Positions 1-12,584 of a stretch of 64,000 nt of DNA are shown here, one piece after another. How positions within the stretch are numbered: position 1 is the first letter of the stretch; each line of letters starts with the position of its first letter. The notes below the pieces were generated by a model, which was not told the origin of the DNA, made no database searches, and worked only from the letters and a program-made list of their open reading frames with translations. The translations under genes and the position numbers were made by a program. The stretch comes from Strongylocentrotus purpuratus (lineage: Eukaryota > Echinodermata > Echinoidea > Camarodonta > Strongylocentrotidae). The stretch lies in NCBI RefSeq assembly GCF_000002235.5, contig NW_022145606.1:50923833-50987832 (forward strand). Direction: 5' to 3'.

Positions 1-250
1 GAAAATTGTATTTCCTCCTATCCCTAGGATGAATTTCGTAATCAAGTATCAATTCTTCAAAAAGTTTGCTACCAGGGTGATGTTTTTTTAAAATTTCTAA
101 TTCCAATCGTAAATATCTTGATACTCAAACAAGTGATTGCCTTGTAAAAGTCATCATAATGGAATTCATGTTTGCCCTAAAGGTTTATAATTATGATTGC
201 AGCATGAGCTAAATCCAGGGTTTTCTCATTGACCTTCAAAAATGTTACCA

Positions 251-401
251 GGGCCCTAGCTGTTTCATGAAACTCGACATCAATAACAAGTTACACTAAC
301 TGTAATAAGCTACAGAAATCGAGGAATCTGATTGGCTGACAACTAAATTGTCACAGACTTTTATCCTTTGTTATTGATAACAAGTTATTTAAACAGGGCC
401 C
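251..401. repeat. Palindromic GGGCCC MITE
   Basis: Ends GGGCCCTAGCTGTTTCAT and, inverted, GGGCCCTGTTTAAAT; both halves contain an inner ATCAATAACAAG-like repeat. Non-coding foldback element in a gene A intron. Confidence 0.6.
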
Positions 402-423
402 AATTCTCTTGGTGGGTGGAATA

Positions 424-648
424 CTGTAAACGCGGAAATCTTCGCGGTATATTAATTTTCGCGGATTTCGCGCTAATTAAAGTCGGTGTCCACGAATTCT
501 AGAACCCGTGAAAATATAAGCATGACTTCTTAAAATGCGTCTTCTGAACGGGCTGAATTTGGTGCAACGCGAATTTAAGAATCAGCGAATATGTTTTGGG
601 GTCGCTCAGCGCGAAAAATTAATCGCGCGAAAATAACAGCGTTTACAG
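424..648. mobile_element. TA-flanked MITE (CTGTAAACGC ends)
   Basis: Perfect 12-bp inverted ends TACTGTAAACGC with further TTCGCG similarity inward, flanked by TA on both sides, as in mariner/Tc1-type non-autonomous elements. Rich in CGCG words. Ends 16 bp from gene A exon 3. Confidence 0.75.
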
Positions 649-664
649 TAGAATGAAAACTTAC

Positions 665-758
665 ATGCATTTTGACACACGACTCCACCTTGAATGGTAA
701 TATCATCTATAGCTATATCAGAGTAGTGTGGTCCGCCGAGCTCTCCCCTGATGAACAT
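665..758 (-). CDS. Gene A exon 3: MAM C-terminal part
   Basis: Reads MFIRGELGGPHYSDIAIDDI, then TIQGGVVCQN, the MAM end with the fourth cysteine. Acceptor TTTTACCAG, donor CAT|GTAAGT; phase 0 in, phase 1 out. The next exon is off the left edge. Confidence 0.9.
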
Positions 759-2799
759 CTGGTAAAATAAAGACAAGACAGAACAAGAGATTTTATTTTG
801 TCTTTGCAAACAAGTTACATAGAAATTTGTTTTTCAACGGCGTTACAATAAATTTCAAGAAAATACATAATAACAAGAAATAAATATATCACGTTAATAG
901 AAATAAATGAAACAAGGAACAAATACATGCAAAAGAAAATAAAGCTACAAAAGTGGTCATTTGTACTTCAAATTCTGAGTTTCAGAATCAGGCATTGGTC
1001 ATTGGTATTTCAAAACATAAAAGTTTCAGTATTAATTTCCGACGCAGAAACTCAACGTTTAACAGTCAGAGTCGGGAAAAATGAATACAATCGTAAAAGG
1101 GCGAGTTGGGTTTTTTTTTATTGGTGATTTATTCACAACAGGCGATATCAGCTAGAAGCCATTTATCTAGAAAATAGCTATCTAGATAATTCGCTGTCTG
1201 TCATTAAAACAGTCCCGCGAAAAATCCAACAACGAACCAAGAAAATTCTCCTTTATCGAGAAATTCAGTTCACGGGATTTTCCGCGGGAAATCTCTATGT
1301 GTCACCTGTCCTGTTACATACGTAAGTGATTTATCTAGATAGCTATTATCTCGGTATCTCGGTAATTCAAGATAGATCGGGAAAATTATGTCTGACACCG
1401 CCTAATATCTAATATACATTTGGCTTAATATATCTCCTTCTTTTTTTAAATCAATAACTCAGCCTTAAAAACACGTTTCCTTGATTTGCATAGTTTGAAA
1501 CTAATTTTGAATGGGAAATTGACAGCGTTGGCCTGAACAGCAAAAACATCGGTCGGTTTGGTGGTCTGTCTGAAATATTTGTCAAAACTAAAAAACTTAA
1601 ATACATCCACATAATATATTGAAATTTGATTTACTCTATGCATTTTTACACATTACATAGTTTATTAAAAAACGTTTGGCTATTTCAGAATATGCTTAAA
1701 ACTATATCCTTTAAAAGGAGCGTGCTTAGGGGATCAATATCTTAGAATATTGATATATGCACCGACGAATTTCTCATAGTTCCCGTAGCCAGATTTATAC
1801 CTCAGCAAAGGGAACTAAGCTCGAATGAATATAAATATATCCTTTTAAAGGATAATTATAGTTTTAATATTCAAATAACTTATGAAGTAGGCCAAACCTT
1901 GCCAGCTGCTAAAGTTACCTCACACAAAAACAAAAATAACTTTTGGAAACTGCGCTTTTACTTGCGCGCGCCGCTCTGAAGCTTTGGAATAACCTACAAC
2001 TAAACATTAGGAAATCCTCATCTTTTGCTGTCTTCAAAGTTTTGTTGAAGACGCACTTGGTTTCAGAAGCTTGTTTTTGGTATTATGCCTGTAAAGTAGC
2101 ACTGTCACATGACAGCGCAGTAGAGTATATTAATAAAGTAGCTGCGCTATATAAATTGATCCAATTGTTATATGACTATTTATGAGGTACGTAGTAAAAC
2201 TCTGTTACATATTTTATGCGGTAATCCTATACGAACTCATTAAGGCACGGATCACGTGCTCCCTCCCATTGAATGGCAAAAAGTAGAGTGAGAAATAAAG
2301 GGGAAATGCCATGAGAAGTCGGACGAAAGTAAACATGAAAAGCCTACCTCATCCCATATACTCCTAATAACTTATTTTCGTTATGTTATCAAATTTAATG
2401 CACAAATCTTCGTCAATTGTCTCGTTACACATTAATTCATTCTCCTGTAACGAGTAATTATAATTTATTTAACTTATCAGAATGCGAATTGCATACACTA
2501 ATTGTAGCTAGGTATGACTAACATAACGGCTTGTGTTACCTAACAGATGAATACAATAATTTGTAACGAGGTCCTTAGCAAAGATCCCGCCCCCCCTCTT
2601 TACCCCCCCCCCTTAACCCCCCTACCCCCACCCCACCCATCACATTGTTTTTAGGGTACGTGTACACATGTTCCCTCCCTTTGAAAGCACCCCTATCTCC
2701 GGTGTGTATAAGTTAATACGGGCCGGACTTTGTTGCGTGAGATTTTGTTTTCGAATATTTTGGGAACACGAATGCGGTCCCTCCGACCCCGGAGAGAGA

Positions 2800-2840
<41 letters not shown>

Positions 2841-5800
2841 GAGAGATAAAGATCAATGCATTAAATTTGATTACATTACGAAAAGGACCCATTGGTAGCC
2901 TATTCCTTCGCATTCACTCATCGAGTAATAACCCACTTGCGACAACTGAGCCCCAAATACCCACATACATGAATCTCTCAAACATGGATACATCCCACTT
3001 TGTGCTTTTTAGAATAATTACTGCCAAAGTGATGGAGGTGCATAATGAATAGGTTAATTTGTCCTTTTGGGAAGAAAACTTCCACCTGTGTATCAGAGAA
3101 AGGGCCGTCGATGAGTAAATGAATGATGATTACATAACTCTCATCAACGCGTATCACGCAGCCATCTCCATGGGTTTTACCTTTTCGTACGAATGATCTT
3201 TCGCAGATAGTACTTCCGGAATTACTTTTAGGCTGGATACACCATTGGGCACTTCTTAAACCCGACTGGTTGCTCATTAAATATTGACCATTAAATATTG
3301 ACCATTAAATATTGACCGGCTATAAATGACATAAACATGTCCTGTTTATCACAAAATGCTAGTGAACATCGCTCCTAGCCAATCCTTCAGATTAGCAACC
3401 AACGGATTCTGAGCGACCCCAAAGGTTTGCTTTAAATTTACGATAGGCCTATTTCATTTCGTTAGTGATTAAGCACGAACACTCGAAATCATGAATCGTT
3501 GCTATACATATGGGACCCCCCCCCCCCCCAATAACAAACAAAACAATAATACAACAAATCCGCGCAAGATCACTGACACAAACCTTTACAAAATAAATAC
3601 ATGTACGAATAACCCACCTGTGAAGAGCGTGTAGATGCTTGGAGCCAGACGTTAGCCTGCATCCATAGGTTGCCTTGGTTACCAGTTTTCTTCCAGTATT
3701 CAGTGTTCTCTGGGCTGTAGACGATGAGACTCCCCATGGTACTCCCCAGCATATGATACCAGAACGTCACGCAAGCTCCCCCGGAACCTAGGGCGGGGAT
3801 GGAGGGTGATTTGATGATCGCCAAGTCCCCTGTGGTGGAACCCGCTGCCTCGGTGTATAGGTAAGACCCTGGAACAGTGTCAGAGAGGGGAAAAGAGAAA
3901 AACCTTCTGTCAGTAAAGTCATTTTTCATGCATCATAGTACAGGGGCGTACAATAAATTTGTAATGTTGCGCCGTTATATTTATACATGTTCATTTCGTA
4001 TTTTGTGTTACATTGATCTATGTTTTTGTATTTTCTCTTGCTTGCTATCTTTCTTTCTTTCTCAACCGCTAGGAAAGACAGATTCTTCTACCCAATGGAT
4101 ATGAATACACAAATCTGGCCTTATTTAAAAAAAATGATTATTACATTTTTGTTATGTTCATATGTATGAATAACTATATGTTTTTATACTGAAAATGAAA
4201 CCAACCAAATCAAACTAATGAATGACGACGAGATATTTGGATTCAAACTAATGTATTTTGATTGACAAAAAAAAATGGTACCCGTTGATGAAGGAGAGGA
4301 AAAGGACCAACCAATATATCACTGGGTTGAATAAACTCCGCTCTGATTGAAATCTAATGCGCATTAGAGGACTATTTTTGGTTTGAGTTTGAGTTTGCAT
4401 GAAGATTCAATACAGATAACAAGATATACATAAAAGACGTAGTATTTCATAATATAAATAAAAATGGTTATAGTCAGTGGCGTACGCAGGATTTTTTAAA
4501 GGGGGGGGGGGGGGGGGAGGGGACACTTTTTTTTGGATCCCCCAAAAATCGCAACGACTCAGCAAGCCGATGAATAAGCGGGGGGGGGGGGGGTAAGAGG
4601 ACACTTTTTGGGGTCTCGAAATATGAAAATTTGACATTTTGGTTCGTTGGGGGGGGGGGTGAGGTCATCTTTTTTAGGTCAGCCATTGGTATTATTTATT
4701 TTTTTTATACAAAAAGAAAGAACTCAAAGGGGGTGGGGGTTCCAAAAAAACATACCCAAAACATACACATACAAAAACTCAAGTGGGGGGGGGGGGGGGT
4801 TAACTCCAAACCACCCCCCTCCCCTCCTGCGTACGCATCTGGTTACAATACACCACAAAATCATATATCACCAAATATATTAGACAACTATCATGTTAAA
4901 GGAAACCCTGACAATAAAAGGACAAAATTGTGAAATGTGTAGGAACCTACAAAAAGCATATTTTGAAAAGAATTAGGTTCCTTGAAGACGTGGAAAAATG
5001 TGGAAAAAAAAACAAACATAAGAGGGCAGTAATTTGACAACCCACGCTTTTCTTCGATCATGTTATAACTATTTTATAGCTATTGAAGTTCGTTTCATGA
5101 TTCTTTTTAGAATTTGAAATCAATATATAAAACCAAAATATGTAAAATTACACATTTTCTACCTCCAAGTTACAACATAATCATAGATCAAATTACCTTC
5201 TAAACAGTTTTCTCTACGCCATAACGAGGCAGGGAGTAATTGGCTGAAGCTACGCAAACAACCAGAATTAAGAAATTTCAATTTTTGGCAGCTTCCATGG
5301 CAGTCACGAGGTGATTAACTTGTTTAAAACAATCTTAGCTAGTAAACCTTTGTCTAGAAATTACATTAATCATGCATTTGTTACTACAGTGAATATTACC
5401 ATTGTTATGTGTCTTATCCATATTTATCATCACCATCATCACGCAGTAGGCTTACAGCATTATTGCTGGCAACAACCGATCATCATCTTCATCATCATCG
5501 TTATCGTCAACATCATCAACATCATCATCATCGACATCACCATCATCATCATCATCATCAACATAATCACCACCATCATCAACATCATCATCAGCATCAT
5601 CAACATCATCATCAACATCATCAACATAATCACCACCATCATCAACATCATCATTAGCATCATTATAATCAGAATCACTATCATCATTAAATAATCATCA
5701 CGAATATCATAATCACAGTTAATTCAATCATACTTTTCATCACCATCACAACCACGATGATCATATTTATCATCATCGGAGTCGGCGTCATCGTTATCAC

Positions 5801-8074
5801 TATTTCTAATTTTGTTTATATTACGATTACTATTACTTCTAGTTTTTAATATTACTATTACTACATTATTACTAACACTATTACTACAACTATAACTATT
5901 ATTATTCATGTTACTACTATTATCACCATTAGTGTTAATACCATTACTTTTATTATTACAATTATTATTTCTATTATTGTTACTATTTCTATTAATATTA
6001 ACGTAACTATTCGCTCCCCCTTTCTCATTCTCTTACTGTTACTTTTATCATTATTATTACTATAGATAGTGTTATATTCTGCATCAAAAATATATTGGTT
6101 TTTGATTGGTTAAGAGCTCTTCACGTGACCAGAAATATTCCAACCATTTTAAGATTGCTCTGAAAAAGTACTATTTGGAAGTAGAAGTCCCGCCCCCCCC
6201 CCTCCCACTCCGTGTTATTTAGGGTACACATATTCTTGTTCCCTCTTTTTGAAAGCACCCCCTAGCTGAGGACTGCCAACATTTCCGAACCCCCCTTTCG
6301 CGGGCTTTTCGCGGGTTTTTCCTGCCTTGGAGACCCCTCCCCCCTAAATCATGAAAAATGCTCAATGTACCCCCCTAAATTCGGAATAATTTCTCAGGAG
6401 TCCAAAGAGATGAGAGAAAAAACAGAAAAAACACACCCTTTTTAAAAAAAATCTCCGGGTGAAAAGTTAATACACCCCTTTTTTTTTTTTACAATTCTCG
6501 GGCCGGGCTTTGTCGCACGAAAAGTACCCCTTTACCGGACATTTTGGCAACACGCATGGGGTCCGTCCTCGGAGTGGGGGGGGGGGGGGCGGAGTAGAAG
6601 TACTATTTGGGAATACTATTGGGGAGTTAAAAGTTCAGCGAGCGTACGCTATTTGACATGCATCCAGTGATGTCACGGCGCTAATTACGCTGTTTAATCT
6701 GCGCTGATCCACAGTCTAATTAGCTAACAGGAGCAAAATATATAAAGATGTCTTATTCTACTTGATTATAGTTTTTTGACGTAGGATATCAAACACATAT
6801 ACACTGCCTTCTCTTCGAGGTACTGGTTAAAACTATGGGTCTCGGTGACTCCAATATTGAACTCAATTGGAGTCACCTCTTGCCCATAGTTTTAACCAGA
6901 ACCTCGAAGAGAAGGCAGTGTATATATTACTCTTACTCTTACTATCATTCTTACTCAACTTATTATTACTCATACTATTGTTCTTACTCAACTTACTATT
7001 ACTCATACTATTAATCTTACTCAACTTACTATTACTCATACTATTAATCTTACTCAACTTACTATTACTCATACTATTATTCTTACTCAACTGACTATTA
7101 CTCTTACTCTTAATATTATTCTTACTCAACTTACCCTTACTCTTACTATCATTCTTACTCAACTTACTATTACTAGTACTCTTTTCTTACTCAACTTACT
7201 ATTACTCATACTAATTTTCTTACTCAACTTACTATTACTCATACTAATACTCAACTTACTATTACTAGTACTCTTTTTTTACTCAACTCACTATTACTCA
7301 TACTATTTGTCTTACTCAACTTACTATTACTCATACTATTGGTCTTACTCAACTTACTATTACTCATACTATTTGTCTTACTCAACTTACTATTTCTCAT
7401 ACTCTTTTCTTACTTAACTTACTATTACTCATACTAATTTTCTTACTCAACTGACTATTACTCATACTCTTTTCTTACTTAACTTACTATTACTCATACT
7501 AATTTTCTTACTCAACTGACTATTACTCATACTCTTTTCTTACTTAACTTACTATTACTCATACTAATTTTCTTACTCAACTGACTATTACTCACACTCT
7601 TTTCTTACTTAACTTACTATTATTCTTACTCTTTTCTTACTTAACTTACTATTACTCATACTCTTTTCTTACTCAATTACTCATACTAATTTTCTTACTC
7701 AACTTACCATTTCTCATACTCTTTTCTTACTTAACTTACTATTACTCATACTATTTTTCTTACTCAACTAACCATTACTCTTACTCTTAATATTATTCTT
7801 ACTCAACTTACTATTACTCTTACTATGTATATATTACCATTAGTATTACTTCCTTATTACCTGAGCCTGAGGTACTATGGTCCCCCGAGGGTCCAGTCCC
7901 TGGTGTGGATGTAGGTCCAGAATGTTTGGTCCAGCTCACTTCATTCGATGAATCTTGGGTCCATCCACATAGATCTGTATCAAAGTCACAGTCAAAATTA
8001 GGCACGCTGGCGTCACCCCTAGCATGAGGGATCACGGACACCAGCAGGATGAGGATCGCTGTGAAGGCACACAT
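665..8074 (-). CDS. Gene A: secreted or membrane MAM protein, 5' end (3'-partial)
   Basis: Three exons with agreeing phases: 7861-8074, 3618-3868 and 665-758. They give a signal peptide and one complete MAM domain, then the gene leaves the left edge in phase 1. It lies on the same strand as gene B, 7.5 kb after its stop, and uses the same exon plan (N-part, centre, C-part). Inferred to be a tandem paralogue of gene B, or of its N-terminal part. Whether LDLa modules and a TM helix follow cannot be seen here. Confidence 0.88.
1138..1405. repeat. Possible MITE with TATCTAGATA internal repeats
   Basis: AGGCGATATCAG near the left end and, inverted, AGGCGGTGTCAG near the right; inner copies of ATCTAGATAGCTAT lie in opposite orientations. 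Borders approximate. Confidence 0.45.
1698..1865. repeat. Inverted repeat, arms of about 22 bp
   Basis: Left arm AAAACTATATCCTTTAAAAG and its reverse complement at 1840-1865 (small insertion), 120 bp apart. Probably a small MITE. Confidence 0.6.
1964..2075 (+). mobile_element. LINE 3'-end remnant (C-terminus of reverse-transcriptase protein)
   Basis: Translates to RAALKLWNNLQLNIRKSSSF, then VFKVLLKTHL. This matches the familiar C-terminal tail of CR1/L2/Rex-like non-LTR polyproteins (LWNxLPxxIR...FKxxLKTHL). No upstream RT motif remains, so it is a 5'-truncated copy. Confidence 0.6.
2575..2860. repeat. Dispersed repeat with poly-C/poly-G and (GA)n
   Basis: A C-rich run, then TTTTTAGGGTACG...GTTCCCTCC...GAAAGCACCCC and a (GA)n tract at 2786-2842. 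The same order of words recurs at 6190-6600, so the two are copies of one family. Confidence 0.55.
3277..3318. repeat. Short tandem repeat, TTAAATATTGACCA-type unit x3
   Basis: Three adjacent copies of a 15-bp unit (TAAATATTGACCATT). It lies in the gene A intron 1; the bases around it show nothing else recognisable. Confidence 0.7.
3618..3868 (-). CDS. Gene A exon 2: MAM central part
   Basis: Reads SYLYTEAAGSTTGDLAIIKS, then ACVTFWYHMLGSTMGSLIVY and GNQGNLWMQANVWLQ. 251 bp, phase 1 in, phase 0 out. Acceptor ACTGTTCCAG, donor CAG|GTGGGT. Confidence 0.92.
4474..4845. mobile_element. MITE with GCGTACGCAGGA ends and G-runs
   Basis: Starts AGTGGCGTACGCAGGATTTT followed by a long G run, and ends with the inverted version (CCTCCTGCGTACGCAT). 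Several G/C tracts of 10 or more lie inside. Short open frames here are low-complexity shadows. Confidence 0.65.
5425..6060. repeat. ATC microsatellite decaying into ATT/ACT repeat
   Basis: 5425-5690 is (ATC)n with interruptions, continuing as imperfect ATT/ACT repeats to about 6060. It is inside intron 1 of gene A; poly-His/Ile/Met frames here are not genes. Confidence 0.9.
6190..6600. repeat. Second copy of the C-rich/G-rich dispersed repeat
   Basis: Shares TTAGGGTACACAT, GTTCCCTC, GAAAGCACCCC, TTGTCGCACGA, and GGCAACACGCATGGGGTCC with 2575-2860, ending in a long G run. Part of gene A intron 1. Confidence 0.55.
6795..6924. repeat. Long hairpin (inverted repeat)
   Basis: ATACACTGCCTTCTCTTCGA at the left returns inverted at the right; arms of about 55 bp with few mismatches around a short centre near 6860. 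It sits directly at the start of a minisatellite. Confidence 0.8.
6925..7835. repeat. Minisatellite, CTTACTCAACTTACTATTAC-type units
   Basis: About 900 bp of units built from CTTACTCAACTTACTATTA plus CTCATACTATT and variants, unit lengths 24-33 bp. It ends about 25 bp from the splice donor of gene A exon 1. Open frames across it reflect the simple composition. Confidence 0.92.
7861..8074 (-). CDS. Gene A exon 1: signal peptide and MAM N-terminal part
   Basis: ATG at 8074-8072 starts MCAFTAILILLVSVIPHARG, a typical signal peptide with hydrophobic core and small-residue cleavage region, followed by NFDCDFDTDLCGWTQDSSNE and GTGPSGDHSTSGSG. The frame is open upstream of this ATG but without another ATG near by, so this start is preferred. 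Donor CAG|GTAATA at 7860; leaves in phase 1. Confidence 0.9.
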
Positions 8075-8134
8075 GACGGCAGCATGGGGTCTAGCCTTGG
8101 AGAGGCTGCAGTGAGTGTTGAATCTCTGACCCAC

Positions 8135-9100
8135 TGCGCAAAGCTCCTATGTGATAACCACAGGGCCTCACTCTCAAAGCCTTCTCTGTCGGTCTGAATG
8201 GTCCTGGGCAGTGATAAAGAATATCTTAAAGTTCTCTAGCAACGACAAGTCTGAATCAGTTACCATTCCTTCAAATAAGCGACATATATCCAGTTTGTTA
8301 GATGATTTTTCTCGCATAAAAGTCTTGTCTACCTACGTAGCCTATATCGTCTTCACTTGTACAGTGTACTTGATTATTGCAGATACGCAATCCTAACTTG
8401 TCACAACCGCCAAAACAATGTGATCATTCTTGTAAATATCACATGATAAATATTCATTCCTTTGTAAAAAGAAAGAGTCATCCGTTGCCCCAATCCTGTA
8501 CAAATTCTCTTCTTTTAAGGAGAAGAAGAAGAAGTGCGTCAAGATGGCTGCCGTGGAAGACTCTTCTGAGACCAACTCCTGCTAGAAGATTCTTCACCGG
8601 TCGTCGCTTTATGATCTAAAAAATGTGACATCCCTAGCAAACAAATTAAGGGGTGTCACTTGGTGCGATGATATTTTGCGATTTTATGAGAGGGATAAAG
8701 GTATATTATGAATTAATATTGGTAGAAGATTGGCGGATCAAAGATTGAAATTGTGTTTACATGTACACGTTGGTACAAGTACAGGTATAGGTTTATTTTT
8801 GTGTAATAAAGACTCGACAGATGGTGATATTAAAAGAAAGAAAGAAAGAAAAACAGTAAGGAAGAAAGGAAGAAATTAAGAGAGCCGACAGAAAAAAAGC
8901 TGGAAGGAATTAAATGAAAAGAGGAAATATAGAAAGAAAAAGAAAGAAAGAAAGAAATAAGAAAGTGGTACAAGAGAGAACGAAAAAAGAAAGGAATGGA
9001 AGAAGAGAAAAGAATGGAAAAAGATTTAATCTCGTTGGGATATGTCTTCTTGGGGGTAAAGAGCTGCCTCTTTAAAAGGCACTCACACTAATGTTTCGAG
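8135..9100. other. Region upstream of gene A
   Basis: Holds the presumed 5' UTR and promoter of gene A; no TATA box could be identified with confidence. A plus-strand AAGATGGCTGCC word is at 8539-8550. 8838-9030 is purine-rich with GAAA repeats. No other gene seen. Confidence 0.4.
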
Positions 9101-9109
9101 AATATCAAG

Positions 9110-9218
9110 ATGATCATTCTGACCATCTTCACCGTCATCATAAATCATCATCATCATCACCATCATCACAATCATCATCATCATCACCATCATAGTCATC
9201 ATAATCATCACCATAATC

Positions 9219-9250
<32 letters not shown>

Positions 9251-10195
9251 CACCATCATCACCACCACCATCATCACCATCACCACCATCATCATCACCA
9301 TCATCTCCACCACCATCATCATCATCATCAACATCATCACAACCATGTATCACCACCATCATCATCATCATCATCATTATTATTACAATCATCATCACCA
9401 CCATCACCCCATCATCATCATCATTATCATTAACATCATCATCATCATCATCATCACCACTATCGCCACATCGTCATCACCACCATCATCATCACCATCA
9501 TCACCACCATCGTCATCACCACCATCATTCATCATCATCACCACCACCATCATCACCATCACCACCATCGTCATCATCATCATCACCATCACCATCATCA
9601 TCATCACCACCACCATCATCACCATCATCACCACCATCGTCATCACCACCATCATCATCATCATCACCATCACCATCATCATCATCATCACCATCACCAT
9701 TATCATCATCATCACCATCATCATCACCATCATCACCACCATCGTCATCACCACCATCATTCATCATCATCACCACCACCACCATTATCATCATCATCAT
9801 CACCATCACCATCATCATCATCATCACCATCACCATCATCATCATCATCATCACCACCACCATCATCACCATCACCACCACCATCATCATCATCATCACC
9901 ATCACCATCATCATCACCATCACCATCATCATCATCATCACCACCATCATCATCACCATCATCACCACCATCGTCATCACCACCATCATTCATCATCATC
10001 ACCACCACCACCATTATCATCATCATCATCATCTTCATCATTATCATAATCATCATCACCATCATTTTCATCATTATCATCATTGTCATCATCATCCTCA
10101 CTATCATCATCATCATCACCACCACCATCATCATCATCACCACCATCATCATTATCTTCACCATCTCCTCCTCTTTCTTCGCCTTCTTCTTCATC
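9110..10195. repeat. Very long ATC/ACC microsatellite
   Basis: About 1.1 kb of nearly pure ATC/ACC trinucleotides with higher-order copies, for example blocks starting CACCATCGTCATCACCACCA near 9510, 9645, 9738 and 9970. Open in all frames, giving poly-His, poly-Met and poly-Asp shadows. Intergenic, 1 kb upstream of gene A. Confidence 0.97.
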
Positions 10196-10479
10196 ATTCT
10201 ACATCCATAATAGGAATTGAATACAAATTAAAAATGTCATGGAAAAGTTATTTCATCGAAGTTAGTGGAAATGAGGAATCGAATTATAAACAAGTAGTTA
10301 TGAGAAAAGAAATACATTTCCACATTCATAGGCAATATTCATCTTCTATCCAATATTTTGTTTATTCTAAAACTCTAGGTTCAGATTTTCAGCATTAAAG
10401 TTCAACAGTGTGATAATTTTATTTTTGTAACGTTGTGTCCTACACCTCAGTTCTCGTAACATGTTGTTATGTTATCTGG

Positions 10480-10636
10480 GCCCCGTCTTACAAAGAGTTG
10501 ATATCAATCGTAACTTATTTGCGATTGATATCAATCGTAACTATGTACATAAGAGATAGGAGACTGCAAACTTGCGATTGATTGGAGGACTTACGATTGA
10601 TTTGGATCGATCGTAACTCTTTGTAAGACGGGGCCC
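10480..10636. mobile_element. Palindromic MITE, GGGCCCCGTCTTACAAAGAG ends
   Basis: 22-bp inverted ends GGGCCCCGTCTTACAAAGAG, with inner GATTGATATCAATCG-like palindromes. A second copy is at 43443-43597. Confidence 0.8.
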
Positions 10637-10639
10637 TGG

Positions 10640-12450
10640 TCTCCTACCTGCCAACAATTAATACGTCCAGTTTGCATTTTGACTATTAAATACAATTATT
10701 CGTAACAGAGAAATGAAATGATTAATATCGCGGTACTTCACGAAGACGTATGCATTATATTTAGTTATATTTAATACTACGAAGGTCCATCGTGCTCAAG
10801 ATTCAAATCGGAGTCTTGGTCTACAGACTAATACAGACAATGGATATACAATGTACATTAATCGGCTTTTACGATGTGATAAAATCGTTTGTGCAAACTT
10901 ATTACAGTTTACAATCTTGTAAAGTTCACTCGTAACAGTAGCGTGATAGCTCTATATAATTTACTAAATGGAGGAAATGAAGTATACATGTAATCATCTT
11001 ATATTAAACATCTTATATTAAATAGATGTGTTTGAGTGTTTGTGCATGTGTTTTCGTTCGTTCGGGAGGGGGGGGGGGGGCTTTGACTATGGATGGGGGA
11101 GGTAAATGTAGTACATATCAGAGTATTGTTGGCTAGGGCAATGGCCTCGTATTCGCGATTTCAGGGGGAGGGGGAGGGTTACACTATTATCACCAGCATC
11201 ACTTTCATCCCCTCCTTCACAAGACGTCATATCATTGAAGCATCAAGATAGCACACAATACATATTATCAAGAATACAAAGTATTTGTTTACATTACATC
11301 AATTTAGGTTTTATTGACAATAGTTAAAATTGCAAAGATTTTTTAATATCACATTAACTCTTCAAAAACTTGCACGAGCGGAGCAACATGACAATACCAA
11401 TAATGTTTTTATATACGGTTAACTATGTACTGAATACACAATAAAATTATGATGGTACAATTGAGGGAAACATGGAGACTTATAACAATATTTGGCAAAG
11501 TTGCAATACAATACAATTACTCCGATGAAAGTGGTGAATAAAATCATTTCAAAAGAAGAATAACTTGCACCTTTACATGAATATTCAAGTGTAATGGAAT
11601 GTTTTTGAGAGTTGAAAGAAAACATGTGTCTAAAGGTATTGAATAGACTACATACACATAGTTGAAAGAATCAAACACAAACTAAACGGTGATATAATAA
11701 GAAAAAAGAAAACATTGCAGAGTTTTGCTTATGTTATAATGATTCAACAACATTTCTACAGCAGAAGAACTAACAATCTATACATGTATAATTTGAACAA
11801 GTTGATCAGTGTTATACACCCATTTTTCATTTATCAAAACTTGCAGACAGTCAGATAAATTTATAGTTATCGCCGCGGAGTATTTTGCATCCTCTTTCTC
11901 TTTACTCCTTTCAAGACAGGGATTTTTAAAGGACTAAATTGATCATATATTGACCTTCAAATTGGCAACAACAGTAGTTTTCTTTTAATGCTTCATCGTT
12001 CTTATCAAATGCAAGTATCTGAAAAGAATATACAAGGCTAGAAACTTTGTTGAAAAGTTGAAAAATTGGCAATTCTGTTAAAAAACAATTCATTTGAACC
12101 TCTAAACGTGTTGACAAATAGGAAGGATTTAAATGACCATTTTCCTCTTTTAAAATCCCGTTTTTAAACAAAATGTGGTCATTTAACAATAACGGACACA
12201 GTAAGAGCATACATTTTTGGTCCTCTTTCCTTACAGGCATTTGATATATTTTTAGAGCTCTATTCAAAAGTAAAGGAGGCAAAGCACGGCACATGGAATG
12301 GCTGTCCTTATAGGGTTAAATGATTAGACTATCAAACCCAAAGGGGGCGTAACAGAAATTGCTGCAGGTACAGCCATCGTCAACAGAGAGTATGCACTTT
12401 AGCTTCAATCTTTAGCACAGAGTTGTAAAAAGTATAGATATGGAATATAG
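10640..12450. other. Intergenic stretch without recognised features
   Basis: AT-rich sequence with a G run at 11066-11082. Short frames on the minus strand (for example 11926-12294) resemble no protein I know and lack splice or codon support. Part of it could belong to the 3' UTR of gene B, which cannot be shown. Confidence 0.5.
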
Positions 12451-12476
12451 CATATGACCTTAAGCATATATATCTC

Positions 12477-12528
12477 CCTAATAAACGAGATCAGCTGACT
12501 TTTCATAAACCTGATCTCGTTTATTAGG
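12477..12528. repeat. Hairpin with perfect 18-bp arms
   Basis: CCTAATAAACGAGATCAG and its exact inverse CTGATCTCGTTTATTAGG separated by 16 bases. The flanks have further partly inverted words, so it may be the core of a larger palindromic element. Confidence 0.75.
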
Positions 12529-12584
12529 GTGTATATACATGTGTGCCTAAGGTCAGATCTATATACATGTGTATAAAGATCGAA

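Noticed and set aside
8075-8134. Upstream extension of gene A by 20 codons
   Set aside because: The frame is open but has no ATG; the ATG at 8074 is directly followed by an ideal signal peptide.
9345-10049. Long poly-His/Ile/Ser frames on both strands
   Set aside because: Pure shadow of the ATC microsatellite; open in all frames.
11926-12294. 122-codon minus-strand frame
   Set aside because: Starts and ends without context, composition like the surrounding sequence, no motif recognised.
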